DNA of 64,000 bases from Luminiphilus sp051201685 (lineage in GTDB: Bacteria > Pseudomonadota > Gammaproteobacteria > Pseudomonadales > Halieaceae), in NCBI RefSeq assembly GCF_051201685.1, contig NZ_CP179213.1:1612001-1676000 (forward strand). Reading direction: 5' to 3'. The notes under the pieces were generated by a model that worked only from the letters and a program-made list of their open reading frames with translations, made no database searches and was not told the DNA's origin. Below, one piece after another: positions 16,165-25,790 of the stretch; within the stretch, counting starts at the first letter, position 1; each line of letters opens with the position of its first letter. The translations under genes and the position numbers were made by a program.

Positions 16165-18393
16165 ATGAAACGTTTTTCTGGTTCTTTAATCACCGCTGGA
16201 CTCATCCTTGCTGCGGGCAGTCTCTCTGCGCAAAATGCGTTGGAAGAAGTCATCGTCACAGCCCAGAAGCGAGAACAGTCACTGCAAGATATCCCAGTGG
16301 CAATTACTGCTTTTTCTGAGTCTGATATTGCTACCCGCGGCATTCGCGACGTTAAAGATATCGGCTTGTTCGTGCCCAATGTGCAAATAGCACCCTCGCC
16401 GGGTATCAGCACTGGCGCCACGGTCGCTATTCGTGGCTCAACCACTATCAATCCGGCACTCACTTGGGAGCCTACGGTAGGTCTGTACCTCGACGGTGTT
16501 TTTCTGGGTAAAAATTTGGGCGGTATTTTTGATGTCGCCGAGCTGGCAAGGGTAGAGGTGCTGCGAGGGCCTCAGGGCACGCTCTACGGCAAAAACACAC
16601 TGGGCGGCGCAATCAACCTCATTACCAAAACACCGGCCGCTGAGTTGGGCGGTTATGTCGAGGGTAGCCTAGGTAATGAAGGCTACACAGGATTGAGAGG
16701 GCGTTTTGACACGGGTGCTTTTGGCACTGTGGGTCAGGGCATGGGCGAGTTTCGAGCTAGTTTCGCTTACGCTAGTCGGTCTCGTGATGGTTTCTACGAC
16801 AACATAGATTTAGATCCTACGGGGGGCTTCAACCCTTTCGTAAACTCCGTGTCCAGCGACACGTTCCAAGATATGGAGAGCGATGCGCTGCGACTCGACT
16901 TGTCATTGGCGGTGAGTGAGTCCTTGGAACTGCGCTACAGCTACGATGACTCTAGTATGGATAAGCGGCCGAATATGGGGCAGTTGACCGACGTCAGCGG
17001 CCCGGCGTTCGAGGCGTTTGGTCTGGGATTCCTCGGCGACCTTCAGGCACTTTACGTCACGCCCGGCACTGATCGCGCTAAGGCCATCAGCAATGATGAG
17101 GTGGGGTATGAGCGCTCCGATGTGAGTGGTCATGCATTGACGGTCACCTTCAACTGGAATGACATCACGCTGAAATCGATTACCGCAAACAGAGAGCTTG
17201 AGTGGTCAGACAAGCTTGATATTGACGGTACGCCCATGAATTTATTTACCTCAACTCGGGAGGTGGATTACGAGCAATTTTCACAGGAGTTTCAGCTATC
17301 AGGTGGCAATGACGCTTTAAACTGGGTCGCGGGTCTTTATTACTTCAGTGAAGAGGGGGACGTCTACAATCCCATTGAGTTTTTCGGGTTGTTCGGATCG
17401 CCTGCAGATAATAACGAATACGGTTTGGACAATAGCTCCTGGGCCGTTTACGGACAGGCTGATTGGGATCTAACGTCATCATTAACCCTCACAGTTGGCG
17501 TTCGCTACACCGACGAAGAAAAAGAGCAGTACATACTGCATCCAAACGCTTCGACAGGCGGCGTTGGCGCTTTTGGACTTTCAGCCGAGGATAGCTGGAG
17601 TAATACAACGGCCACCGCGGTTTTGTCCTATCGCTTGGGCGAAAACACCTCTGTCTACGCAAAGGCGGCTCAGGGTTGGAAAGCGGGCGGATTTAATGGT
17701 GAAGCGCCGTCTGCTGAGGCATTTCTTGAGAGTTACGAACCGGAAGAGGTCGACTCCTACGAGCTAGGCTTAAAGTCACGGTTCCTTGATGATCGCATTC
17801 AGTTGAACGCCGCTGCCTTTATCAACGATATCTCCGACATGCAGTTTAGTGTTTTCCTTGAGGGTAGTGGCGGTGCAGCTTCTACTGTAGCAAACGCGGG
17901 TGCTGCTACGGTTAAAGGCTTGGAGTTAGAGTTGGCAGCGCAGGTAAGTGAGCGTTTGAGGCTTGGACTGAATTACGGTTATCTAGATACCGAGTACGAC
18001 GAGTTTGTCGAGCTAGGGCAGGATGTCAGAAATCAGAAGGATTTTCCGTACGCGCCAGAGAGTACGGCAAGTCTTGATCTAGATTGGTCGGTGATGCAAC
18101 GAGCCTGGGGACAACTCTCCCTGCATGTAGATTGGAGCTACAAAGATAACTTCGTGCCCTACACTAACAAGGACCAAAACTTCACAAGCCAGATTGAGGC
18201 TTACGATGTTGTAAATGCCCGTCTTACTTTGGGCGATGTGGCCGTTGGTAGTTCGGTCTTGGAGGTTTCTCTGTGGGGTAAAAATGTATTCGATGAAGAA
18301 TACAGAGAGAACACAATACCTTTCGGCCTTTGGACGATTAGTTATTGGGGCGAGCCCGCCACTTACGGTTTGGATGCCAGAATAAGCTTCTGA
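16165..18393 (+). CDS. TonB-dependent outer-membrane receptor
   Basis: This 742-residue receptor has a signal peptide (about 1-22, cleavage after LSA), a TonB box-like EEVIVTAQKR, a plug domain to about residue 150 with VLRGPQGTLYGKNTLGGAINL, and a beta barrel ending in a terminal phenylalanine (DARISF). It imports a substrate across the outer membrane using proton-motive force through TonB. Placement directly downstream of the steroid operon, with shared short motifs upstream, suggests steroid or bile-acid uptake, but this is inference; receptors of this type are not restricted to siderophores. Confidence 0.9.
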   Translation: MKRFSGSLITAGLILAAGSLSAQNALEEVIVTAQKREQSLQDIPVAITAFSESDIATRGIRDVKDIGLFVPNVQIAPSPGISTGATVAIRGSTTINPALTWEPTVGLYLDGVFLGKNLGGIFDVAELARVEVLRGPQGTLYGKNTLGGAINLITKTPAAELGGYVEGSLGNEGYTGLRGRFDTGAFGTVGQGMGEFRASFAYASRSRDGFYDNIDLDPTGGFNPFVNSVSSDTFQDMESDALRLDLSLAVSESLELRYSYDDSSMDKRPNMGQLTDVSGPAFEAFGLGFLGDLQALYVTPGTDRAKAISNDEVGYERSDVSGHALTVTFNWNDITLKSITANRELEWSDKLDIDGTPMNLFTSTREVDYEQFSQEFQLSGGNDALNWVAGLYYFSEEGDVYNPIEFFGLFGSPADNNEYGLDNSSWAVYGQADWDLTSSLTLTVGVRYTDEEKEQYILHPNASTGGVGAFGLSAEDSWSNTTATAVLSYRLGENTSVYAKAAQGWKAGGFNGEAPSAEAFLESYEPEEVDSYELGLKSRFLDDRIQLNAAAFINDISDMQFSVFLEGSGGAASTVANAGAATVKGLELELAAQVSERLRLGLNYGYLDTEYDEFVELGQDVRNQKDFPYAPESTASLDLDWSVMQRAWGQLSLHVDWSYKDNFVPYTNKDQNFTSQIEAYDVVNARLTLGDVAVGSSVLEVSLWGKNVFDEEYRENTIPFGLWTISYWGEPATYGLDARISF

Positions 18394-18418
18394 CATCCAA
18401 ACACCATCGCCGGTGCCG

Positions 18419-19804
18419 CTAATCTAGGATTGGCGGCAGCTCTTTGGTCAGGGCCATACGCTCTTTTACTGCAGCGCCTGTTAACGCAAAGCCCAGTAAC
18501 TGCCCGTCGGGGCTGTGAAATAGACCCTTAATGTCAGATCCCTCGCCGGTCAGCGTCCAACTGCCCTCTGCGTCTTTGGCCACTGGTGAGACACAAACGG
18601 GGCATGCTGGTGTTTTGATGGTTACAGGCATGGCGGGGTAGCTAACTTCAGTTGGATTGCCCGTGAGCGTCGCCGCCAACGCGCGGCCTGCGGCGAGCAG
18701 GGGGGCAACATAAACAAGTACGTGGCCTGCAACCTCGGCACAATCTCCAAGGGCATAAATGCCAGGGCTGCTGGTCTCTAGCAAGCGGTTTGTTTTTATT
18801 CCTCGACCTACGTCGAGGCCAGCTGAAGAGGCAAGCTGTGTTCGAGGTCGAACGCCAACCGCAGACAATACGGCATCTGCGTCAATGTGCTCACCGTTAT
18901 TTAACTGCACCTGATACCCGGTGGCTGAGCGATTCACTTCTGTTGCCAATGGGCCAAAATGGAAGCGGGCCCCCTTGGCTTCGAGGGCGGCTTGAACAGC
19001 GCGTCCCGCAGGCTCTGGGAGAAGTGTAGGAATACACCAGCTCATAGGGTCTACGGCCTCGACTTCAAACCCGCCGTTTAACAAGTCGTTGCTGAATTCG
19101 CAGCCAATCAAGCCCGCACCAATAACGGCAACTTTGCGCACCCCCTTTGCTTCCAACGTGTCACGGAAACTTCGATAGTCGTCGAGATCATTGACCCCCA
19201 TGACGTCATCGGCGGCATCGCCACCCATTGGCGGGCGAATTAACTCGGCGCCCAGCGTCAGAACAAGCTCTGAATAGGTAATGACTGTTTCGTCGTCGAG
19301 GTTTAACCGTTTGCTGCTTGGGTCGATACTGACAACCGTTTTACGTGTGAGCATGGTCACATTGAGTTGCTCAGCCATGGCCTCTGGGCTTTGGGCAGCC
19401 AGTTTCTCTGCAGACAGGTTTTTCGTGTAGCCCGTGGAAATCATGGGCTTCGAATAACTCTCACCGCCATCCCGGGTGATCAAAGTAATGGCCACTTCGG
19501 GATCAAGTTTACGTAGCCCGCTGACGAGCCCGTAGCCCGCTAGACCACTGCCGACAATAACGATGTGGCGATTGTTACTCGTAGCATTCGCTTCACTGGC
19601 ACCTGCGTCAGGTTCGGCCTCACCTACCGACTCGCCCTCTGAACCGGGTATGAGTTCAAAATCGTCTTTGCCAACACCGCAATCTGGACATAACCAGTCA
19701 TCTGGCACGTCGGACCACTTAGTTCCCGCTGGGATGCCATCATCAGGCCAGCCTTCTTTCTCATCGTATATGAGGCCGCAAACGATACATTCCCAGCGTG
19801 CCAT
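18419..19804 (-). CDS. Rubredoxin fused to NAD(P)H-rubredoxin reductase
   Basis: This 461-residue protein has an N-terminal rubredoxin (about 1-53) whose iron ligands are Cys6, Cys9, Cys39 and Cys42. After a low-complexity acidic linker (about 54-75), a pyridine-nucleotide disulfide-type FAD/NAD reductase begins with HIVIVGSGLAGYG. Separate rubredoxin and reductase normally deliver electrons to alkane hydroxylases or peroxide-reducing proteins; fusion puts both in one chain. The start at 19804 gives the intact rubredoxin domain. It converges on the TonB receptor gene with 25 bp between. Its partner oxygenase or peroxidase is not adjacent; the rubrerythrin at 50429, which lacks its own rubredoxin, is a possible client. 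Confidence 0.9.
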   Translation of the reverse strand: MARWECIVCGLIYDEKEGWPDDGIPAGTKWSDVPDDWLCPDCGVGKDDFELIPGSEGESVGEAEPDAGASEANATSNNRHIVIVGSGLAGYGLVSGLRKLDPEVAITLITRDGGESYSKPMISTGYTKNLSAEKLAAQSPEAMAEQLNVTMLTRKTVVSIDPSSKRLNLDDETVITYSELVLTLGAELIRPPMGGDAADDVMGVNDLDDYRSFRDTLEAKGVRKVAVIGAGLIGCEFSNDLLNGGFEVEAVDPMSWCIPTLLPEPAGRAVQAALEAKGARFHFGPLATEVNRSATGYQVQLNNGEHIDADAVLSAVGVRPRTQLASSAGLDVGRGIKTNRLLETSSPGIYALGDCAEVAGHVLVYVAPLLAAGRALAATLTGNPTEVSYPAMPVTIKTPACPVCVSPVAKDAEGSWTLTGEGSDIKGLFHSPDGQLLGFALTGAAVKERMALTKELPPILD

Positions 19805-20131
19805 AGTGACTCCTGTTTGATTGGTTATAGACAGCCGCGATTGTTACCCGATTGCTGTCGGGCGTCATGCCTCTAGTGGACTAGAAAGTCACCGAGGTTG
19901 GACGCCTTGTTGTCATTAGGACCGCCGTTCATGGGCAGCCATGTAGCATTAAGCGCGTCAGCGCGCTTTCCTTTTTACTGCAATAGTTAAACGCGACGCT
20001 CTGCAACTCGTGGGGCTCGTGGCCCCACTTTCTTGTCTGCTTAGTTTGCTTAAACATTGCGGCTCATCTGCGCTGCGGAGTATCACCGATAGACTGCATT
20101 ACGTCAGCAACCTTTTTTAGGATTACCTGCC
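19805..20131. other. 327 bp non-coding spacer with two strong hairpins
   Basis: No gene is seen. Two perfect inverted repeats stand out: AAGCGCG-TCAG-CGCGCTT at 19951-19968 followed by TCCTTTTTA, and GTGGGGC-TCGTG-GCCCCAC at 20010-20028 followed by TTTCTTGTC. Both look like terminators read on the plus strand, yet both flanking genes are on the minus strand. An unrecognised plus-strand transcript, or a structured 5' leader of the rubredoxin gene, would explain them. Confidence 0.4.
19951..19976 (+). terminator. Terminator-like hairpin on the plus strand
   Basis: Seven-base-pair arms AAGCGCG and CGCGCTT enclose a TCAG loop, and the following bases are TCCTTTTT. This is the form of an intrinsic terminator in the rightward direction, but no rightward gene ends nearby. 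Confidence 0.4.
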
Positions 20132-21301
20132 TTAGTCGGATTCTCGAAACAGTTCCCTGCCAATCAACATTCGGCGGATCTCCGAGGTGCCCGCACCAAT
20201 TTCATAGAGCTTGGCATCTCGTAATAGTCTGCCGGTTGGGTAGTCGTTGATGTAGCCATTGCCACCTAATAGTTGTATGGCATCGAGTGCGCATTTGGTG
20301 GCCATTTCGGCGGTATACAAAATAACCGCTGCGGCATCTTTTCGGCTGTCCTCGCCGCGATCAAGCGCTCGACAAACGGCGTACAAAAATGAGCGGCTTG
20401 CGGCGGTTAAGCTATACATATCTGCGAGCTTGCCCTGAACCAGCTGAAATTCACCAATGGGTTGGTCAAATTGTTTGCGCTCATGTACGTAAGGCACGCA
20501 AACGTCTAGGCAGGCCTGCATGAGCCCAACAGGTCCACCAGATAAAACCGCGCGCTCGTAGTCCAATCCGGACATAAGCACCGCGACGCCTTGATTCAGT
20601 GATCCTAAAATATTTTCGGCGGGTATTTCGCAATCTTCAAATACTAACTCGCAAGTATTTGAACCCCGCATACCCAGTTTGTCGAGTTTTTGAGCCCGAG
20701 AGAATCCGGGGCTATCGCGTTCGACAATAAAAGCGGTAATTCCTCGACTGCCTGCATCGGGTTCAGTTTTGGCGTAAATGACATAGACATCAGCGTCAGG
20801 CCCATTAGTAATCCAAAACTTGTTGCCATTAAGCACATAGCGATCGCCTTTTTTATCAGCGCGCAAACGCATGCTGACGACGTCTGATCCGGCATTGGGT
20901 TCAGACATGGCAAGTGCGCCGATATGCTCTCCGGTGCATAATTTTGGGAGATATTGCTCGCGCTGCCCCGGGGTTCCATTTTTTTGAATTTGATTGAGGC
21001 ATAGATTGGAGTGTGCGCCGTAGGACAGGCCCACGGCTGCCGATGCTCGGGAGATTTCTTCCATGACAATGGCATGTGCCAGGTATCCCATGTTGGTGCC
21101 GCCGTAGGCTTCGTCGACCGTCATGCCCAAGACACCCAAAGCTCCGAGCTTTGGCCACAGGTCCATGGGGAATTCATTATTTTTATCAATCTCACCAGCT
21201 CGTGGAGCCAGTTCTTTTTGGCAAAATTGATAAACCGTATCCCGCAGCATATTGAGCTCTTCACTGAGGCCATGATTGAGTGTGGGGTAGGGCGTGTTCA
21301 T
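20132..21301 (-). CDS. liuA: Isovaleryl-CoA dehydrogenase
   Basis: This 389-residue acyl-CoA dehydrogenase has the motifs of the isovaleryl type: YGAHSNLC near 108, MSEPNAGSD near 140, a LDYERAV segment placing the catalytic glutamate near residue 254, and EIGAGTSEIRRMLIGREL at the end. It oxidises isovaleryl-CoA to 3-methylcrotonyl-CoA in leucine breakdown and passes electrons to ETF. The rest of the liu operon (methylcrotonyl-CoA carboxylase, HMG-CoA lyase) is not next to it, which is unusual. The ATG at 21301 has an AGGAA box. Confidence 0.88.
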   Translation of the reverse strand: MNTPYPTLNHGLSEELNMLRDTVYQFCQKELAPRAGEIDKNNEFPMDLWPKLGALGVLGMTVDEAYGGTNMGYLAHAIVMEEISRASAAVGLSYGAHSNLCLNQIQKNGTPGQREQYLPKLCTGEHIGALAMSEPNAGSDVVSMRLRADKKGDRYVLNGNKFWITNGPDADVYVIYAKTEPDAGSRGITAFIVERDSPGFSRAQKLDKLGMRGSNTCELVFEDCEIPAENILGSLNQGVAVLMSGLDYERAVLSGGPVGLMQACLDVCVPYVHERKQFDQPIGEFQLVQGKLADMYSLTAASRSFLYAVCRALDRGEDSRKDAAAVILYTAEMATKCALDAIQLLGGNGYINDYPTGRLLRDAKLYEIGAGTSEIRRMLIGRELFRESD

Positions 21302-21438
21302 GGGAAGGTTCCTGTCTATCAGTGAAAAGGACTCGAATGAGTGTCGCAGTCTAAACTATGTTGTGAGCCAATAGTGTTTGCACAGAGCAATGCGCGGGGC
21401 AACCATGCTTAACGATGCAGGTAGAAATTATTGACCGG

Positions 21439-21861
21439 TCAGGTTGTGAATCTAGTTTGGTGTTCGATTTTGATACATCGATCCATGATTACGCCGATGC
21501 CTGCTGCTCTCGCCCGCTGCGCGGCCTCGCTATGCACAACACCTAACTGCATCCAAATTAGTTTTGGCTGAAGGATAATAGCGGCGTCGACACTCGCAGG
21601 TACGCGATCGGGACGTTGGAATAGGTTAACAATGTCGACGGTGCCCGGGATTTGGTCAAGGCTTGGGTAGCACTTGAGCTCCATGACTGAGGGATAATTA
21701 GGGTTGACGGGAACAATCTCATAACCTCGCTCATGGAGATAAAAGCTGGCCCTGTAACTGTCTCTGTCTTCGCGGCTAGATAAGCCCACAACTGCGATTC
21801 TGCGGGTCTGCTCTAGTGTCCAATCAATCCACTTGGCCTCATCAAAGGTTTCCGCATTCAC
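21439..21861 (-). CDS. CoA-binding domain protein, YccU family
   Basis: This 140-residue single-domain protein has the Rossmann-like CoA-binding fold seen in succinyl-CoA synthetase alpha subunits. RRIAVVGLSSREDRDSY near residue 20 is the nucleotide-side loop, and DIVNLFQRPDRVP and WMQLGVVHSEA are typical of the YccU family. The family is widespread and its function is unknown. The start is GTG at 21861 with a GGAG box about 10 nt before; no in-frame ATG is nearer. It lies 137 bp upstream of liuA on the same strand, and a functional link is not evident. Confidence 0.85.
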   Translation of the reverse strand: MNAETFDEAKWIDWTLEQTRRIAVVGLSSREDRDSYRASFYLHERGYEIVPVNPNYPSVMELKCYPSLDQIPGTVDIVNLFQRPDRVPASVDAAIILQPKLIWMQLGVVHSEAAQRARAAGIGVIMDRCIKIEHQTRFTT

Positions 21862-22185
21862 TGTCGTGCCGCTCCTAGTCCAACGGTTGTTGAAACTATA
21901 CGCATAGTATTCCTTGCATCGTCTTTGAGGTGTGAAAGGGGCAGGGGCGGGCCCCCTCTAAGCGTCTCTATGGCTCGCACACTATAAACACTGCCTCTGT
22001 TGATGTCTGACTGTGTGCCACGCAGCCCTTATGAGTTATGTCTTATTTTGCTGTTGTTTCCGATGCGCCCGATGTGAAGTTATGCGCCGGCTGATTTCAG
22101 TAGCGCGGCTAAAAGAATAGTTTCACTAAACCAAAAAGCTTTGGCCTTGCCTGGGTTTACAGATTGGAGTCGCGGCATAACGAAT
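21862..22185. other. 324 bp non-coding spacer
   Basis: I see no gene. The only clear structure is a short GC-rich repeat, AGGGG-CGGGC-CCCCT at 21943-21957, in the leader region of the CoA-binding protein gene. The stretch must hold that gene's promoter and the 3' end of the crotonase gene transcript. Confidence 0.4.
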
Positions 22186-22968
22186 CTAGCGCTTTTGCGA
22201 ACGAGACCTCAAGGCCTGAAGTCGGTTCTCCATTTGACTGAAGTCCGCATGCTCCAGGTAAGCGATGCCCCGTGAACCCTCAAGCTCGAGCGCTTCCCCC
22301 AGGCTGAGTAAATCGCCGTCATTCATGAGGCTGCGCATCGCTTTGATGGTGTCAGGATTGGATTCAGCTATTTGTTGTGCTGCGTCTACCGCTTCCTGAA
22401 TTAGGGAGTCTGGTGTGCAAATCTTGTTGACGAGCCCCCAAGCTTCGGCTTGCTCGGCGCTGATGAAGTTGCCCGTTAAACTAGCTTCTCGGGCACGATT
22501 GATGCCGATGAGACGGCCGAGTTTTTGGGATAAACCCCAGCCTGGCAGAAGGCCCACCCGCGCATGGGTGTCGGCGAATCTTGCATGGGGAGAGGCGTAC
22601 AGAAAGTCGCAGGCTAGAGCCAGTTCAAAGCCTCCGGTGACAGCAGGGCCATTGATGGCCCCAATCACGGGCTTTCCGCAGTCTCTAAGTGCTCTTACCA
22701 TGGGCGAGCTAGTGCCCATACCGCCATCCTTAAGCACTCCGGGGTTGGCGGTGAGTTCTTTAAGGTCAACACCGGCGCAAAAAGCCTTGCCGGCACCGGT
22801 TAGAACCACAGCGTGCACTTCAGAGTTGCTGGCGAGCTCATCAAAAGCCTCAACCAGACTTTGGCTCAGCGCTCGATTGAGTGCGTTGTAGGCGTCAGGC
22901 CGTTCGAGAGTAACCAGAGCAACTGCGTCGTGCCTTTCGATAGTAATGGGTTTGTTTGCATCCGCCAT
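22186..22968 (-). CDS. Enoyl-CoA hydratase/isomerase family protein
   Basis: This 260-residue crotonase has the oxyanion-hole segments KAFCAGVDLKEL near residue 63 and GPAVTGGFELALACDF near residue 105. The second carries an acidic residue (Glu) in the hydratase position, and the usual C-terminal helices follow. It hydrates or isomerises an enoyl-CoA. ATG 22968 is chosen because homology begins there; the frame stays open to 23100 but that extension (MIFFEIQAAP...) looks non-coding. It is divergent from the second TonB receptor gene, with 147 bp between them. The substrate is unknown. Confidence 0.85.
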   Translation of the reverse strand: MADANKPITIERHDAVALVTLERPDAYNALNRALSQSLVEAFDELASNSEVHAVVLTGAGKAFCAGVDLKELTANPGVLKDGGMGTSSPMVRALRDCGKPVIGAINGPAVTGGFELALACDFLYASPHARFADTHARVGLLPGWGLSQKLGRLIGINRAREASLTGNFISAEQAEAWGLVNKICTPDSLIQEAVDAAQQIAESNPDTIKAMRSLMNDGDLLSLGEALELEGSRGIAYLEHADFSQMENRLQALRSRSQKR

Positions 22969-23115
22969 ATGTGGCCATTTTCTACTTGAGCGAGGGGCCA
23001 AGAGTATATATGGTTCTCCAAGTAAAAGAATGACCGACCACTCGCGTTTCCGCTGCGTTGTTGGAGCCAACGGCGCAGCTTGAATCTCAAAAAAAATCAT
23101 AATGAGGTGTTACCA

Positions 23116-25710
23116 ATGCTGTTTTCCCAAAAACGACTGCCCTTAGCGGTAGCCGTCACTGCCTTTGTGGCAGCGGCGCCTGTGGCTGCACAACAACTTG
23201 AAGAAGTAATCGTGACCGCGCAAAAGCGGGCGGAGAACCTTCAGGACGTTCCAATTTCCGTGAGCACGGTGAGTGCCGAGAAAATTGCTGACAACACCAT
23301 TCTCAACTTCGCTGCCTTGGCCGACTTTGTGCCAAGCCTGCATATTGCCGACGCGCCAGTAAATACCAATATCTACATGCGCGGTATTGGTTCGGGTAAC
23401 AACCGAGGCTTCGAGCAGTCTGTTGGTATGTACCTTGATGGCGTTTATCTGGGGCGTGGGCGTCAGTACCGTTCAGCGTTAATGGACGTCGAGCGAATTG
23501 AGGTATTGCGTGGCCCGCAGGGGACTCTGTTTGGAAAGAACACCGTTGCAGGCGCGATTAACATTTCCAGTGCCTCGCCGGTACCCGGCGACGATATGAC
23601 AGGCGAAATTAACGCGTCCATCGAGGAAAACGGTGGTCAGATTTATGAGGGCTTCATTCAAGGCGGTACCGACACACTAGCCGTGAGAGCAGCTTTTCGT
23701 TATCGCGAAACAGACGGTTATGTTTACAACGCCTACCTCGATCAAGATGAGGGTGCCACTGAAGAGCAAGGTGCACGAATTACCGTTGTTTGGGAGCCTT
23801 CAGACTCTTTCTCAGCGAACCTAAAATATACCAATATGCAGCGTGATCGCGACGGTGCTGCCAGTGCAACCTGGAAGTATTTGAGCCCTTCTGAGCGAAA
23901 CGCCGACGTGCCAAACCGCAGTGATTTTGCGAATACGGCCTATCAAATTATGGACGTATTTTTCCCTGACTTTCCGGGAATTGCGGGTCAGGACTTTACC
24001 ACCTACAAAGATAACGGCTACGGCCGTAGCCAAGATGACGGCATCGGCATTGGGTTAAAGCCTGAAAATTCTGATGATGAAATCGAAAACATTTCGCTGA
24101 ATATGTCTTGGGACATTGGTAACGGCACTTTAACTTCGGTGACGGGCTTTGCATCCTATGAATATTTCGACGACGTCGACGTAGATTGGTTACCTTTGCA
24201 GTTTATCGACCGAAGTGATCAGCACGAATACGATCAGTTCAGTCAGGAGTTACGCTGGGCTTCTCAAATCGGCGACCGCTTTAGCTATACCGTGGGGGCA
24301 TACTACGATGAGAACGAGCTCGATATGCTGGGTCAGGTCGTTATTGATACGAACTTCGATGGCTTGTTCCCTGAGTTTGTCGCCTTAGCTAACGGCTTGC
24401 CCGCAGCGGCAGCACCTTTAATGCCCCAAAACCTGCTGGCCGTTTTGACTGGCGATAGCCCACTCAATGGCATTCCTGGTTACGGTGTTTACAGCGCGAA
24501 CCAGGTGGCTCGTAACCACAGCTTCAATCAGGAGACGGAATCCTGGGCCGTGTTCGCTCAGGGTACCTTTGACTTGAGCGATACGCTGCGGGTAACTCTG
24601 GGGCTTCGCTATACCGAGGAAGAAAAAGACGCGGTGAGCGACCAAAAGTTGGGTGACAGTCTTTGCGGCATAACCGGCAATTTGGAAGGCGGCACCCAAG
24701 GACAGTGTGGCGCTTATAACAACTGGCTAGGTGTCGTTCAGGCCAGCAGTTTCAACACTTACAACAAGTACTGGGTAGGCCAGCGAAAGACCGATGATCT
24801 ATCGCCATCAGTCAACTTCCAGTGGGATATGAGCGACAGCGCTATGCTCTACATAAGCTACTCGCAGGGCTTTAAGTCTGGTGGTTTCAGTGCGGCGGAT
24901 GATGGCAACCCCGGCGACCTTCCTGTCGGCGTGCCACCCATTCCGCCCGCTGTAAATAATGGTTTTCAGGCCAACAGCTATGTGTCTAATGTTCCCAACG
25001 AAGACTTCGAATTCGACGACGAGTCTGTTGAGTCTATTGAGATTGGCGGAAAGCACGAGTTCTTAGACGGTGCGATGCGATTGAACTGGGCGGCGTTTTA
25101 CTCTGAGTACGATGATCTGCAGACGACCATTTTTAAAGGTGTAGGCTTTGCTGTGAAGAATGCGGCCTCGTCGGAAGTGCAGGGGGTCGAAGTTGATTGG
25201 CTGCTGCAGGTTACCGATAGCCTGCGTGTCGGTGTGAACGCGGCCTATCTTGATGCTTCCTATGGTGACTTTAAAGATGGGCCGTGCAATGCGATTCAGC
25301 TCGATCAAAATTCCGCGTGTGGAACGCCAGCGGGTATTGCAGCGGGCTCCAGTAATGACTTGACGGGCGTAAGCACGCTGTATGCCTCTGACTGGAGCGG
25401 AAATGCGTTTGTCGATTTCCGGACCCAGCTAGGTGGAATGGAGCTCTTTGCAGGTGTTGATGCGAACTATCGTAGTAAATTTTCATCCGCGGGTGATGAT
25501 GACGTTAACGACGATATTGACAGCTATACGAAGGTCAACGCACGTATTGGCCTAGGCGGTGAGCGTTGGGAAGTTATGGCTTATGGCCGAAACATCTTTG
25601 ATGAAGCGGCTCTGCAGCAGAGCTTCGATACGCCGGTTCTTGCCGGAAGTCACACCTGGTACATGGATGAGGGTGCGGTCTTCGGTGTGCGAGGTACGCT
25701 GCGCTTCTAA
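23116..25710 (+). CDS. TonB-dependent outer-membrane receptor
   Basis: This 864-residue receptor has a signal peptide (about 1-25, cleavage after VAA), a TonB box-like EEVIVTAQKR, a plug with VLRGPQGTLFGKNTVAGAINIS and a beta barrel ending in phenylalanine (RGTLRF). ATG 23116 with GAGG upstream is preferred; the longer in-frame reading from 23080 would spoil the signal peptide. Only fragments of similarity to the receptor at 16165 are visible outside the plug, so it is a separate subfamily, 120 residues longer. The adjacent divergent crotonase and nearby isovaleryl-CoA dehydrogenase suggest a lipid-like or terpenoid substrate, which is speculative. Confidence 0.9.
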   Translation: MLFSQKRLPLAVAVTAFVAAAPVAAQQLEEVIVTAQKRAENLQDVPISVSTVSAEKIADNTILNFAALADFVPSLHIADAPVNTNIYMRGIGSGNNRGFEQSVGMYLDGVYLGRGRQYRSALMDVERIEVLRGPQGTLFGKNTVAGAINISSASPVPGDDMTGEINASIEENGGQIYEGFIQGGTDTLAVRAAFRYRETDGYVYNAYLDQDEGATEEQGARITVVWEPSDSFSANLKYTNMQRDRDGAASATWKYLSPSERNADVPNRSDFANTAYQIMDVFFPDFPGIAGQDFTTYKDNGYGRSQDDGIGIGLKPENSDDEIENISLNMSWDIGNGTLTSVTGFASYEYFDDVDVDWLPLQFIDRSDQHEYDQFSQELRWASQIGDRFSYTVGAYYDENELDMLGQVVIDTNFDGLFPEFVALANGLPAAAAPLMPQNLLAVLTGDSPLNGIPGYGVYSANQVARNHSFNQETESWAVFAQGTFDLSDTLRVTLGLRYTEEEKDAVSDQKLGDSLCGITGNLEGGTQGQCGAYNNWLGVVQASSFNTYNKYWVGQRKTDDLSPSVNFQWDMSDSAMLYISYSQGFKSGGFSAADDGNPGDLPVGVPPIPPAVNNGFQANSYVSNVPNEDFEFDDESVESIEIGGKHEFLDGAMRLNWAAFYSEYDDLQTTIFKGVGFAVKNAASSEVQGVEVDWLLQVTDSLRVGVNAAYLDASYGDFKDGPCNAIQLDQNSACGTPAGIAAGSSNDLTGVSTLYASDWSGNAFVDFRTQLGGMELFAGVDANYRSKFSSAGDDDVNDDIDSYTKVNARIGLGGERWEVMAYGRNIFDEAALQQSFDTPVLAGSHTWYMDEGAVFGVRGTLRF

Positions 25711-25724
25711 ATACGACGTAATGC

Positions 25725-25754
25725 AAAGCCCGCCAAATTGGCGGGCTTTTTTTT
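25725..25754 (+). terminator. Intrinsic terminator after the second TonB receptor gene
   Basis: AAAGCCCGCC at 25725-25734 pairs with GGCGGGCTTT at 25740-25749 (AAATT loop), and the T-run reaches 25754. It begins 15 bp after the stop codon, and is the clearest rho-independent terminator in the window. Confidence 0.95.
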
Positions 25755-25790
25755 GCCTAAAAAAGCCGAGGAATGACAGATCACCCCAAA

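Noticed and set aside
22969..23100. N-terminal extension of the crotonase to 23100
   Set aside because: The extra 44 residues have no family resemblance and would overlap the divergent promoter of the TonB receptor gene.
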